Below are positions 23,605-33,500 of a stretch of DNA of 64,000 nucleotides, piece after piece. The position numbers and the translations under genes are program-made. Each line of letters starts with the position of its first letter. Within the stretch, counting starts at the first letter, position 1. Source of the DNA: Lodderomyces elongisporus (Eukaryota; Ascomycota; Pichiomycetes; Serinales; Debaryomycetaceae); the NCBI RefSeq assembly GCF_030384665.1, contig NC_083673.1:2985501-3049500 (forward strand), read 5' to 3'. Below the pieces are notes generated by a model. It saw nothing but the letters and a program-made list of their open reading frames with translations, was not told the origin of the DNA and did not search any database.

Positions 23605-26049
23605 TTACTCAGCTTTCTCATAAATGTAGATGTATCCAGTTTTCTCAATTTCAGCGAGGCTATTCTCATCACAAACAACAACTTTTTCATCATTGAAGAG
23701 GACCCATGTCCATTTGCCATCAATTAATTTTCTAATAAAAACGACATAGTGTCCGGTATGAGGAGATGTTCCCTTGTGGCAAATGACAGACTTGAGGTTA
23801 TATCGAGTTTTTCGGTTTACTAAATTGTTGTTACTGTCATGAGCTTGTCCTTGTAACGTCTTTATCAACTCACGTTCTTCTTTTTTCACGTCGACTTTGA
23901 GTTCGTCATTTTCGACAATGATACCATCATCATCAGGATTATCAAATAACCATGCAACAGCTGCTTCTAGATCTCCCTTACTAACATGTAACGCTTTTTT
24001 GGATAACTGATAAGAAAAGCCCATTTCCGTTAAGTTCCCAATGGATGCATCGTTTTCAGCACCATTACCATCACCAACAACATCAACGTTGGTTGGAATT
24101 TCGCTTGTGTTACCACTATTTTTGTTGTTTTCATCGAGGGGCACATCAATAGTTGGATCGTCCATATTTGCGAGAATCCAGTTCATTGCCATCTCTGTGT
24201 CACTGTTTCCTGTTGCATGCAATGCATTAATACATCTCACTTCAGGAAAACCCATAGACAAAAGCATTTCCAACGCATCTGCGTTTGGTACAAATTTTAA
24301 GGAAGAAGAAGGTGAAGCATCAGTATTTTCTTCCCTATTTTCAAGTTGGTTTTCACTTTCACCTGTAGCGAATTTTGGAGCCTCAAAAGTGCTCAAATCT
24401 AATTCATACTCGAGAGAAATTGGATCCTCAACTTTTACGGGTGTCCAATTCTTGAGTTTAATTCTTTGCACACCAATGACCAAATTCCTTGGATAAGTAC
24501 TAAATCCACTCGATTTGTAGGCCATACCAGGACTGTGGTGGCAATGATCACATTGATAATCAGCAATTGCCTCTTTTGCAACTAAACTTCTCAAACACTT
24601 TTCGATAGTAGTGCTTTCCGAATTCTTGTTTTCTTCAGCAGGAAGCGGAACAGATATATTATCCAAAAGTTCTTCTTTAATCGAACCGTGATTACAATTT
24701 GCGCAAACGATTTTAGTGTCGAATAAGAATTTAAAGTTTTCATTTAACTTGAGACCAAGCATTTGATCCGTTTTACTGAAGAAATATTGTAGAAACTCCA
24801 AAGCATCCTGTTGACGTTGAGTTTTGAATTCCTCATGATCTTTTCCAATCAACGTCTTAAAATCCGACGGCTTTATACCGAGTTGATAATCTTCACCTTT
24901 TAAAGAACCAGGAATCGAGTATCGGCCACTCCAAACTCCATCGTATAACTTTATAAGCTGGGCTTTGATATCCTCTGTGGGATCTTTGCTAGAGCTAAAG
25001 TCAAGCTGCAGAATAAATTGCTTATAACTATCCAAGTCTAATAGAGCTTGCAAGACGGAGTTTAAGTAGCAAGAGTTACCCAAGTTTTGCATTCCAGTTA
25101 ATCCCTTACCATAAACAGCCGGTAACTTTTCACCGTTTGCACCTTCTAATCTAAAATCCCAGTTAAGATTTTGATCAATGTTCAATTCGACTAAAGATTT
25201 TTCTGTCTTTTTCGCTGTTTCAAGGTCAATATTGAATACTTTTAATTTGGCTGCTAAATCAGGGACCTTAACTTCGTCATTACATTGATAACAGTAGGCA
25301 TCGCAGCTTTCCGATTCCTTGCTTAACGAGCCCAATTTCAATGCAACAGGATGTGTTGGTGTTTCTTCGTAATGTTTTAAAGCGTGGCCATTTCCTTTCA
25401 ATGTTGAGCCATACTGTTGCCTTCCACACCCCAATTGTCCACAATGGAGACAAATCCACAAGTTTTCCGTCAACTCGCACTCGTGACACTTGCCCGGTTC
25501 AGTTCTTGAATCCAATTCTGAAGCACGCTCATTATTTGGTTGTAAATCAATGGAGTGGGGACAAGGAACAATTTCTTGCTCCCATTGTTTTATTTCATTC
25601 TCTTTGTTCAAAGAATTTCTTTCAAGAATTTGCTCAGCTACACCCCATAACTTGGAGGTAACTTCTTCTTGTGTGTACAAACGTTCATCTCTTATATCGT
25701 AAATTGCGAGTTGTGTAATGTAATAGTCTTCTTCTTTAACATTCTTTATCTCAAGTTTTTGTATTTTGGGACTTTTTTCACCATTATCGTCATACAACAA
25801 CTTGTTTATCTCCTCTTGAGGTTTAAGAGCTCTCCTAATGTTAAGATATAAGTAATCTCCAGTCTGTTCATAATTTTGTTTTGTAAAGTTATAATCTTTA
25901 TTTCTCGAGTAGGCCCTGTATGTCTTGAGATCAATATCAATTCCCAACTCATTATTCTCTGGCGTGTCGTAATTGTATATACATTGGTCCTTGTAGATCT
26001 TGACTCCTAAAGGTACATTTGCTGGAATATCTGAAGGTAAATCTAACAT
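23605..26049 (-). CDS. UBP14: Ubiquitin-specific protease Ubp14 (USP5 type)
   Basis: Disassembles free unanchored polyubiquitin chains so ubiquitin can be reused and the proteasome is not blocked. The 814-residue protein has the USP5 layout: an N-terminal variant zinc-finger region; a ZnF-UBP domain (about residues 165-240, with CPH, KCHECELTENLWICLHCGQLGCGR and GNGHALKHYEETPTHPVAL); a USP catalytic core with Cys box NLGNSCYLNS (C327) and His box HTGHYVVFIR (H767); and two inserted UBA domains (MLLSMGFPEVRCINAL, LTEMGFSYQLSKKAL). The zinc pair CANCNHG/CDHCHH is also present. Length is close to yeast Ubp14 (781). It lies tandem to ARO3 and divergent from the chitinase. Confidence 0.94.
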   Translation of the reverse strand: MLDLPSDIPANVPLGVKIYKDQCIYNYDTPENNELGIDIDLKTYRAYSRNKDYNFTKQNYEQTGDYLYLNIRRALKPQEEINKLLYDDNGEKSPKIQKLEIKNVKEEDYYITQLAIYDIRDERLYTQEEVTSKLWGVAEQILERNSLNKENEIKQWEQEIVPCPHSIDLQPNNERASELDSRTEPGKCHECELTENLWICLHCGQLGCGRQQYGSTLKGNGHALKHYEETPTHPVALKLGSLSKESESCDAYCYQCNDEVKVPDLAAKLKVFNIDLETAKKTEKSLVELNIDQNLNWDFRLEGANGEKLPAVYGKGLTGMQNLGNSCYLNSVLQALLDLDSYKQFILQLDFSSSKDPTEDIKAQLIKLYDGVWSGRYSIPGSLKGEDYQLGIKPSDFKTLIGKDHEEFKTQRQQDALEFLQYFFSKTDQMLGLKLNENFKFLFDTKIVCANCNHGSIKEELLDNISVPLPAEENKNSESTTIEKCLRSLVAKEAIADYQCDHCHHSPGMAYKSSGFSTYPRNLVIGVQRIKLKNWTPVKVEDPISLEYELDLSTFEAPKFATGESENQLENREENTDASPSSSLKFVPNADALEMLLSMGFPEVRCINALHATGNSDTEMAMNWILANMDDPTIDVPLDENNKNSGNTSEIPTNVDVVGDGNGAENDASIGNLTEMGFSYQLSKKALHVSKGDLEAAVAWLFDNPDDDGIIVENDELKVDVKKEERELIKTLQGQAHDSNNNLVNRKTRYNLKSVICHKGTSPHTGHYVVFIRKLIDGKWTWVLFNDEKVVVCDENSLAEIEKTGYIYIYEKAE

Positions 26050-26629
26050 TTTTTGTATTGTTTGCTTTCTATTTCTATTTCTTTGATATTACTTATTTGA
26101 TTTATGTATTTTCAAATGTTTAATTCCCTAATGTTTCGTTTCCAAAGAGTGAGGTTGAGATGTGATAGTGTCAATTGCGATATTTGAACTTTGTAATGAG
26201 AAACCTGAGTAATAGTTTCTTGTAGCTAAAAAAAAAGAAATGAAATGGCAAAACCAGCTTTGAAAGTACACTCTTGGAAAAACAATACCAACAAAAAATA
26301 AAATAATAAAATAATAAAAAAATAATAAAAAAATAATAAAAAAAAATAAAAATAAAATAAAAATAAAAATAAAAATTTGAGAGGAACTTCTGTGACAAAT
26401 TGCCTTGAACAAAATTGCACTTTCCTTCTTACTTTCATTCTCGCTGTTCTTTCCCCCCCTCCCCCACCCTTTTTTTATTTTTAGTTTAATCTTTTAAATT
26501 TGAATGGAAAATAAAAAGCCGCTTAACTTGAAACTAAATACCAATCATTTGTAAAAAAAAAAGCAAGTACCAAAAAGTATCAAGAGTAATACATAGACCA
26601 AGTCAAACTTCAGCTACAAGAACAGTTAC
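26050..26629. promoter_or_regulatory. Divergent spacer UBP14 / chitinase
   Basis: It contains an AATAAA/AAATA array (about 26297-26377) and a C-rich tract (26453-26470) that includes CCCCT, the stress-response element core. No gene is seen; overlapping frames on the minus strand are translations of the A/T array. Confidence 0.6.
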
Positions 26630-27841
26630 ATGTGCCATCGTATGATCAAAAACTTTCACGATAGACTTCAGCATGACCACCAGAGTCATGACAGTCAAAT
26701 AAGCAATACGCGGTCTTTTAAAAGTTGCGTATATTTCACAAATTGGGCAGTCTATGAAAAGAAGCATTTTCCATGCGATATTCCCTATGAGTACTATAGC
26801 CACATTTTCTATGCTTTCATTGCAGTAGACCCATTAACTGGTAAACTTAAATTTACAGATGAATGGTGTGACTTGCAAATGCCCTTAAAGTCACTTGTTC
26901 CTGGAGAAACGGTGTTGGGTAATATTCAACAGCTTAACCAGATGAAGAAGTTGAATCGTCAATTAAAAGTTTGTATGTCCATTGGTGGTTGGGGTACACA
27001 TACTCAGTTTGAAGCAGTAGTTCAAGATCCCGAAAAGCAACATAGCTTTGTAAAGAGTGTAGTGGAATTTGTTGAAAAATATCATTTTGATGGAGTCGAT
27101 ATAGATTGGGAATACCCCAAAAACTTGTCACAGGGTAAAGCGTTGGCCAACCTTTTGAAAGTTTTGAGACATGCGTTGCCTCCACAACGTCTATTGACTA
27201 TTGCAGCACCTGGTGGCCATGAGCATATAAAGCAATTACCAATAAAGGTCATGGACCAGTACCTTTCCTTTTGGAACTTGATGGCGTACGACTTTTCAGG
27301 GCTGGGGTGGTCAGAAAAGGTGGGTTACCACTCGAATCTATTTGGCAACAATGGTGACAATGACATGTGCGCCGATAGTATAGTCAAAGCGTATACAAAA
27401 CATGGTGTTTCACCTCAGAAATTGGTATTGGGTATGCCGATGTATGCACGTATTTTCTCAGGAGTGCAAGAAGGCCACGTAGGATCGAAATTTGCCAAAA
27501 CAGACAAAGAAGATACATTGGGATACAATAAAATCAAGGATATTCTCGGCAATGCCAAAGACCAGAATATTCTTGAACATGGTTTTGATGTTAAAAAAGT
27601 GGCTGCATTTGCTTATAATCTCAAGACTAAACAGTTTATCACTTATGATAACGTGCAGAGTGCAAAGATCAAGGGAAGTTATGTTAAGCTGCATGAATTG
27701 GGTGGTGGTATGTGGTGGGACTCTTCTGGCGACAGACCAATCTCAAACAATTGCAAAGACAATGAGTCGTTGGTGTACCACTTTGTTGACCAATTGGGTG
27801 GATGTAAAGCATTGGAAGATTCACAAAATTCCCTTCACTAA
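26630..27841 (+). CDS. CHT4: GH18 chitinase, Cht4/Cts2 type
   Basis: Hydrolyses chitin beta-1,4 bonds. The 403-residue protein is a single GH18 barrel. It shows CVYFTNWAVY (strand 1), CMSIGGWG (strand 3), the catalytic box DGVDIDWEYP at residues 154-163 with proton donor E161, LMAYDFSG (strand 6), LGMPMYAR, and GGGMWWDSSGD (strand 8 Trp). There is no signal peptide, Ser/Thr stalk or GPI signal, unlike secreted cell-separation chitinases. This fits C. albicans Cht4 and S. cerevisiae Cts2, which are linked to sporulation or internal roles. Met at codon 5 is an alternative start. It converges with VPS74. Confidence 0.88.
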   Translation: MCHRMIKNFHDRLQHDHQSHDSQISNTRSFKSCVYFTNWAVYEKKHFPCDIPYEYYSHIFYAFIAVDPLTGKLKFTDEWCDLQMPLKSLVPGETVLGNIQQLNQMKKLNRQLKVCMSIGGWGTHTQFEAVVQDPEKQHSFVKSVVEFVEKYHFDGVDIDWEYPKNLSQGKALANLLKVLRHALPPQRLLTIAAPGGHEHIKQLPIKVMDQYLSFWNLMAYDFSGLGWSEKVGYHSNLFGNNGDNDMCADSIVKAYTKHGVSPQKLVLGMPMYARIFSGVQEGHVGSKFAKTDKEDTLGYNKIKDILGNAKDQNILEHGFDVKKVAAFAYNLKTKQFITYDNVQSAKIKGSYVKLHELGGGMWWDSSGDRPISNNCKDNESLVYHFVDQLGGCKALEDSQNSLH

Positions 27842-28241
27842 TGCTTTTTAAAAAAAATAAAAAAAAAATTATACAGAAGGAAAAGAAGCAAAATAAACAA
27901 ACTAGGCAAAGAAACCGGCAAAAAAAAAAGAGAAGAATAATTAAGTTATTCGGTAATAGGAACATAAGTGAAAATACTTGTTTGCAACTGCTTATGTACA
28001 TTTTTATGTGTGTATATACGTGTATATAAATGCACGGGTGCTTGTATACATATACACATATATACTTATATACATATATACATACATATAAGTAAAGGTC
28101 TTTCTTTAGTATGTACTAGACATTCAAATCTATGCACTTGTTTTGGTCCCTACATTATAATCATTCCTACTTGGTCTTTTTATTTTTTTGATCATGTGGT
28201 AACCCCTTCTCATCAAAATAACTAAGAAAAAAAAAATAAAA
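27842..28241. other. Convergent 3' spacer, chitinase / VPS74
   Basis: A-rich downstream sequence, then TATACA/TATATA repeats (about 28010-28090). Probably overlapping 3' ends and poly(A) signals; no gene is seen. Confidence 0.5.
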
Positions 28242-29267
28242 TTAAAGAATTGAATCCATCCTGGCGAATACACTTAAAACTGCAGCAACCAACTCCAATT
28301 GCAACTCTGAAGCCGATGATTTTTCAATCTCTGTGCTTACTTCCTGGCCCAAGTTCAAACCCACACCCAATGGACTTTGGTGGGACAAATTAAAAGGAAA
28401 CTCGCTGTAGTCTGCTAAAATTTCGTCTGCCCTGGCAAATGCCTGATCCCTCTTATCATAGTTTAATGACATCAACACGTTTTCCAAGACATTTGCTGCA
28501 TAAGCACCACAAACCAACGATATCGTTCTCAAGTATCTAAAGGACGTATCCTTTGGAAATTGGTCGTTGGCAACCGAATCAAGGTCAGTGGTTCTTGTAA
28601 CAAGAAGCGACAAAATTCTGTTTTTGATGTATTCTTTGGACAATTTGTCGGCTACAGGGTGGGTGGCCATATCGAACAAAAAGAAATTTTTTCTTTCAGT
28701 TCTCAAGATTCCCTTATCTACCAAGCCCTTGGCCAATCTCTCTCGTACTTGCTTTAACTGGTAATTTATTTTCATCAAATTCCATGTCTCTCCACTTAAC
28801 AAGTCGATCCAGTTGGTAACAGATAAATTGGACTCGTCACCTTTCATGATCTTCAACGCCTCATCTAAGAGAACTTCACCTGTTGGCTCCGCATCAATGA
28901 CTTCAACGAGTCGATCACTTAATTCAAATCTTCTTCTTGCAGGATCGTTTACCAATGAGATCTTATTACGGAAGGCCAATTCCAACAAAATACAGCCTCT
29001 TAAAGCGTATGAGATGTTATCGTTCCAAAACGACAAATAACCTTCCTTATCTTTTAACCCCATGAGCAATACCTCTTCCATTAAGGTTAAAAGTGGAGTC
29101 TTTAATTCGCTTCGATCTTTTATGTCTTTATCGTCATAGCCTATTTTGTGATCCGAACTGACGGTGTTTGTGATATTCCTGTCCAGTTCGAAGGAGCTGG
29201 AAGATCTTGGTTTTGGTGTGCTCTGCTTATTGGCACCTCGACGTCTTTGCAAACCGGATGATGACAT
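28242..29267 (-). CDS. VPS74: Vps74, Golgi PI4P-binding glycosyltransferase-retention adaptor (GOLPH3)
   Basis: Binds PI4P on Golgi membranes and the cytoplasmic tails of Golgi mannosyltransferases, and packs them into COPI vesicles so they stay in the Golgi. The 341-residue protein has a basic N-terminal tail (LQRRRGANK, the COPI/tail contact region) and then the GPP34 domain: [101 protein letters not shown], and a C-terminus ARMDSIL. Length matches yeast Vps74 (345). It is divergent from FAB1. Links to the BMT genes 17 kb away are functional inference only. Confidence 0.95.
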   Translation of the reverse strand: MSSSGLQRRRGANKQSTPKPRSSSSFELDRNITNTVSSDHKIGYDDKDIKDRSELKTPLLTLMEEVLLMGLKDKEGYLSFWNDNISYALRGCILLELAFRNKISLVNDPARRRFELSDRLVEVIDAEPTGEVLLDEALKIMKGDESNLSVTNWIDLLSGETWNLMKINYQLKQVRERLAKGLVDKGILRTERKNFFLFDMATHPVADKLSKEYIKNRILSLLVTRTTDLDSVANDQFPKDTSFRYLRTISLVCGAYAANVLENVLMSLNYDKRDQAFARADEILADYSEFPFNLSHQSPLGVGLNLGQEVSTEIEKSSASELQLELVAAVLSVFARMDSIL

Positions 29268-29335
29268 TATTTGTTGATTATATGGTTTGATGTTGCACTA
29301 GAATCTGTTTATAGCGGTGTACTATTGGTCAAGCA

Positions 29336-29377
29336 GTTGTCGTTGTTGTCGTTGTTGTTGTTGTTGTTGTTGTTGTT
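29336..29377. repeat. GTT trinucleotide run
   Basis: About 12 GTT units, about 70 bp upstream of the VPS74 start on the antisense strand. Confidence 0.85.
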
Positions 29378-30090
29378 ATTTTAATGTATCGGTGGCCAAG
29401 TAATGCAAAACTCGAATAAAAAAAAATAAGGCTTGGATTCTTCGAGCCAAATCTTATTATATGAAGTAAGAGGCAATTACAGGATTGGTACTCACCAAAT
29501 GGTTCTAGTTGACTCTTGATGCAAAAGAGAAGGAATTGATTCAAAATTGCTCCAGTAACAAATGGCTGTAGTGCCCGCAACGCTCTCAAACTTTGGATTC
29601 TGTTTTTCTTTGGTCTTTCTTTTTTTTTATATTTTTTTTTCCAGTGATTTTGAAAAAAAAAACCAGGTAGCAGATAAAACGGACAATATATTTCAAAGAT
29701 TAAGTTTGTAGCTGATACTCAAAATTTTGCCTACTTGCGGTCTACCTGTCTAACTCTCCCACAGTCTATGTGGTTGTACTCATGTTTTTTTTTTCTTTGT
29801 TTTTTTTTTTTTTTTTTTTCGGTTCTTATTCAATTTCACTCAATTGGTAGCAATTGAAGAAGACACGGAGTACAAATCCCTACAAAAAATATATATATAT
29901 ATATATATATTAATTTCAATTACCATTCAAATCGGTTCCTTCTTTCGAACTTGGTTTTAGAATTGACGTGCTTTCATTTATTTACTACCAAAGAGCATAA
30001 AATTGGAACCGGAAGTAAAGAGTTTCAGCTTTCTTTCTTGAATTCTTTCTTCTTTTCATTAGGTCTTCTTTTTTTTTTTCTTTTTTTTTT

Positions 30091-30142
30091 CCTCGCAATA
30101 GTGCTTCGATCCGCGAGACTACCCCTATCCGACCTTGCGAGG
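30091..30142. repeat. Inverted repeat CCTCGCAA ... TTGCGAGG
   Basis: Perfect 8-bp arms (30091-30098 and 30135-30142) separated by 36 bp in an AT-rich promoter, with a further GCGAG in the spacer. It is too short for a tRNA. It may be a regulator site or chance. Confidence 0.5.
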
Positions 30143-30524
30143 ATATAATCTTTGTCTCGTCAATTTGTGCGGCTCATATTGTTTTGAGTCCAAGTCGTGA
30201 GTATTTATCAAACATAACAAAGTAAGCATGCTGAAACCAATCCTTCGTCTTACTACTTGAACACTGCAATTCCATAAACACAAAAACGTGATACCCTTTT
30301 GTTAATTCTAACTTTGCTTTGGTATACCTTATTCTTTTTTTTCTTTTTCGTTTTATTATATTTTTGTTTTGAGTTTTTTTTTATAACATCAGATCCACAA
30401 TCTACCCAAGTTCAGTTAGAAAAAGGTAAAATTTGCTTTTCAAGAATTAAACAGGGCTAACCAAAGTTTGGAGAAAAATTCGAGCCGCACGTCAAAGGAC
30501 TTTGTTATTTGTTGAGATAAGGAC

Positions 30525-30551
30525 ATGCTACTGGATTTGCAAACAAAATGA
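30525..30551 (+). promoter_or_regulatory. uORF overlapping the FAB1 start (ATGA junction)
   Basis: An ATG at 30525 opens eight codons and stops at TGA 30549-30551, which overlaps the FAB1 ATG (30548-30550). If the leader starts upstream, this gives a termination-reinitiation arrangement. The transcript start is unknown. Confidence 0.5.
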
Positions 30552-33500
30552 CGACCCCGCCTAGATCATCTACTCAGACTCTGGATTTTTCTTCCATTCG
30601 TCTACATCGAAAGCTTTCTCACTCAAACAATAGCGATGATGAACATGAGGAACAGCATATAGGAAATAGTACCGGTGGTAGTACAGGCACTAGTACTAAT
30701 ATTACCAGGAGTGACGATTTCATATCTTTCCCCACACTAGCAGACCCCGAAGTCTTTACTGATAGAGGTGTTTCAGGCATAATCTCCAAGACCTTACGCA
30801 AAGTCACCATGAATGCATCCAAGCTTGTTGAAAATTATTCGTCTAATTTTGAGTCCCCCAAGTCGGCGAGATCAAATGGACTAGAGAACAGCCCAAGTAC
30901 TCCAAAGGCTTTGGGGTTGGGGTTGGGTATGGGTGCTACACATCCAATTGATACGGTAGATGCCACATCAATCAACTTTGACAAACTGCTGCTACCCCAC
31001 CAGTATCAACAAAACCGCGACCACCTGAAAAACCCTATTAAATCCGGCTCAATTCTTCACGGAAAATCTTCAGTACCTAACTTACAAGGCGTTTCGTCAA
31101 GGTCCGAGCATAAGCTGAATAAAAAACTGACAGGCAAAATTGGAAACTCGCAGAATGATACAATGTCTAATCGAGGCCATGATCACGGGTATGGGTCTTT
31201 GCTCCAGACTAGCAGGGATCAAATGAAACAACCAGATTTTTTACTTGCACAACAAAGCCTGAGACCCACAGTAGGTATTTCAACCACCCCAAACTTTAAA
31301 CACGAATTAGTTGATAATGAAGCAATGGTTAAAAATACAAAACTGGAAGGTTTGCTAAAAGACAATCCATCAGCTATGCCATCCAAGGATACAAATGCAA
31401 TCAACGAAAGTCTGCGAGAGATGAGCCACAGAATTCATACTTTACCCTCGGATATAAGCAAAATTCGGAAAACCCAACCACCTTTATCAAAAGTTACTTC
31501 TGACAACAAATCTTTGCGACTTTCTGCTGCTCATTTCCCTACATCCCTGTACATTAATTCAAGCGCCACCAGTTCCGTTGTCAATGTTAATGCTTCTGCA
31601 ACAGTTGAATTTTCAGAGCGACCAGGTGAAACTAATGCAGCAAAAACTAAAGCTTCCAAAGGTGAAAAGGCTCTTTCCGATGTTCGATTACGAGAAAAGC
31701 AACTGCGTGCAAAAGCATCCACATTATTTACCAATCTACCTAATGATATTGAGATTTCTGACGATTCTGCATCCGACTCTGATACAATAGAAAGCCACAA
31801 AGATGATGAAAATAGTAAAACAGACTCCGCAAGTTATGAAAATTATCAACGCCACCTAAATACCCATCGCCATTTCAATAACAAAAATAACACCAACAAT
31901 AATCAACATTCTTCTCATCATCAACTCTTGCTGGGTAATTTGTCATCAAGCAGAAACACAAGTCAAGATACAAGCCGCAAAGCTAGTGTTAACAGCGTCA
32001 AAACACAATATGAACCGGGTCTTGGATTTGCTGCAACAGTTGGTAAATCATCACCCATAAAAGGTGAAATTCTGGGTAAAGCAACATTTACCACCAAAAT
32101 GGGCAACTCACCTACTATCACATCGTTTCAAGCACTTCAAAGCAAAGACCACAGGGCGATAAAACGAAAATCTGGAAACTTTTCGACTCAAATCCTCGAC
32201 AATGCAAAATCCTTGATCAACCAAAATATCGGAGCAGTGGCTTCATCTGCATCGTCCATAGTTGCACGACGGAAGAAGAAAAAGAAGAAAAAGCCAAGGA
32301 AAATCTCCGAAAATCCTTTAAAAAATGGTGGTATACCCAAAAAGTATTGGATGAATGATGCCTACGTGACAGACTGTTTAAACTGCTTCAAGCCGTTTAC
32401 TGCATTTCGCAGAAAACACCATTGCCGTTTTTGCGGTCAAATATTTTGTTCGGATTGTATGCTTTTCGTATCTTACAACCAGCACAAAGATGAGAGAAGA
32501 AATCTTGACAAAAAACCAACATACAACGACAAACTTCGAGTTTGTAAACCATGCTATAGTGATGTTATTATCTACTTGAGTGATGATTCTTCTTCCTCTT
32601 CTTCTTCTGCCTCTTCATCTATTTTAAATGAAGAGAGAGCTGAAATTGGCATGGATGGAAGTGATTATGCAATTGATGAAGTACAGAGCTTGGAGAAGCG
32701 TGGTAATGAACTTCTAGTACCTAATCATCCACTAGCTCGAATACGATCATTGTCCACCAGTACTCATAAAGAGGGTCCGTCTCTACTGCATGAGAATCAA
32801 AGATCTCAGTATGATGATTCTATGAAAAATACCGACTCGTTATCGGCTTGCAACTCCGATTCACCATCTTCCCACTCTAATAGCCAGCGCATATATCCCG
32901 ACGATTCAATCAAATCAAATTTGAAACAAGCACCTCGAATGGCCATACCCACGACCAGAGCAGGTGAGTCTGTCGAGATACCAATAGTACGATCTTCCTT
33001 ATCCAACATGAGTATTCCACGTTACGGATCTAGTTTGAAAATTGAAACTTTATCATCAAATAACCCATTACAACATTCCCACTTGAATCATTTCAACTCT
33101 ACATTGAAGCACCACACAAACATACATTTCCAACGCCAGCTTCATGATCTCACCGACTCTCCAAGTTCTTCCAAAGCATGGACAACCCATGCATCAAAAT
33201 CGATTATCCCGGATGTTCCATTTAGTCAAAGTTATGAAAATCCTAGCTCTTTTATCCGTGCTCCAGTATCAAGGAAACCATCCCTTAAACTGAGATTGCG
33301 ACTGGAGCTTCAAAATTGCAGCAGTAATCTCTATGATAAAACTGTAGAATGCAATTCCGACGATAATGAAAGTACAACCAGTGAATCGTCAGAGGATGTG
33401 GACCAAACCCGAAGTCGCATTCATCTTAATCGCCATCATTCTAATCATTTGTCGCGAACTTACAGTACAGGAGAAGCTGGTGCAGAGGCTGGTGCAGAAG

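Larger units (their letters stand above)
29268..30547. promoter_or_regulatory. Divergent spacer VPS74 / FAB1
   Basis: A 1.28 kb spacer with a GTT trinucleotide run (29336-29377), long T tracts (29785-29820, 30070-30090, 30335-30385), TA repeats (29889-29910), an 8-bp inverted repeat (30091-30142) and a short uORF ending on the FAB1 start. No RNA gene is recognised. Confidence 0.6.

Noticed and set aside
26171..26438. Overlapping minus-strand hydrophobic frames upstream of the chitinase
   Set aside because: They are translations of an AATAAA array giving Phe/Tyr/Ile runs; not genes.
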